This document shows, in pieces, positions 20,636 through 20,707 of a stretch of 20,707 bases of DNA. The position numbers and the translations under genes are program-made. A model generated the notes under the pieces. That model did no database searches, was not told the origin of the DNA, and was given only the letters and a program-made list of their open reading frames with translations. The first letter of the stretch is position 1. Each line of letters begins with the position of its first letter. Source of the DNA: Kiritimatiellia bacterium (GTDB lineage Bacteria; Verrucomicrobiota; Kiritimatiellia; RFP12; UBA1067); assembly GCA_017999015.1 (NCBI GenBank), contig JAGOBZ010000013.1, positions 1 to 20,707 on the forward strand. The letters run 5' to 3'.

Positions 20636-20707
20636 TCAAGCCCAAGACACCGGCTGAACGGCACGCACAGGCGGCGTGTAGCCCGGCACCATCAGCCGCG
20701 TGATGCG
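20636..20707 (-). CDS. Possible 3' end of a minus-strand gene (partial)
   Basis: The last 72 bases read on the minus strand as an open frame of 23 codons ending ...PPVRAVQPVSWA and a TGA stop. It would converge with the symporter gene. The stretch is too short to identify, and the frame may be open by chance in such GC-rich DNA. Confidence 0.3.
   Translation of the reverse strand, partial: RITRLMVPGYTPPVRAVQPVSWA

Overview
This is a GC-rich stretch of a Gram-negative bacterial chromosome. Gram-negative character is shown by a TonB-ExbB-ExbD system and an arabinose-5-phosphate isomerase of the KDO/LPS pathway. The gene order tRNA-Thr, tuf, rpmG, tRNA-Trp, secE, nusG, rplKAJL, rpoBC resembles the arrangement in chlamydiae and their relatives. 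The EF-Tu switch I variant and the Tat-exported sugar isomerase would fit a member of the PVC superphylum (Verrucomicrobiota, Kiritimatiellota or Lentisphaerota type). That placement is inference. No 16S rRNA gene is present and I could not run a search.

Region 1 (1-11300, minus strand) is the translation/transcription supercluster. It reads from a strong consensus promoter near 11184-11212 through tRNA-Thr(GGU), tuf, rpmG, tRNA-Trp(CCA), secE, nusG, rplK, rplA, rplJ, rplL and rpoB into rpoC, which is cut off by the window edge after 646 codons. All these genes look intact. The spacers hold several perfect hairpins (tuf-rpmG, tRNA-Trp-secE, nusG-rplK, rplJ-rplL, rplL-rpoB) that are candidates for RNA processing, attenuation or ribosomal-protein autoregulation.

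Region 2 (11301-16415) is mixed metabolism and envelope. It has a Tat-signal TIM-barrel sugar phosphate isomerase/epimerase converging on a YjbQ-family gene, then kdsD/kpsF divergent from yjbQ, then exbB-exbD-tonB as an operon, then a convergent ybaK/ebsC-type aminoacyl-tRNA deacylase gene. Two of these genes (the 11301 gene and ybaK) have candidate promoters placed so that their mRNAs would be leaderless, and each has a palindrome in the promoter spacer.

Region 3 (16428-20707) holds an Old-Yellow-Enzyme-type flavin oxidoreductase with a C-terminal cysteine cluster, an AT-rich spacer with short repeats, an XRE regulator fused to an ImmA/IrrE-like domain whose HExxH zinc motif reads RExxR, a textbook intrinsic terminator, a FucP-like (FHS family) sugar symporter, and possibly the last codons of a minus-strand gene at the right edge. 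The regulator and transporter may form a sugar-sensing and uptake pair; the sequence suggests this only by adjacency.

I see no CRISPR array, insertion sequence, prophage or rRNA gene. Most of the window is core genome. The less ordinary signals are the EF-Tu switch I variant, the RExxR regulator, the promoter-spacer palindromes and the structured operon spacers.
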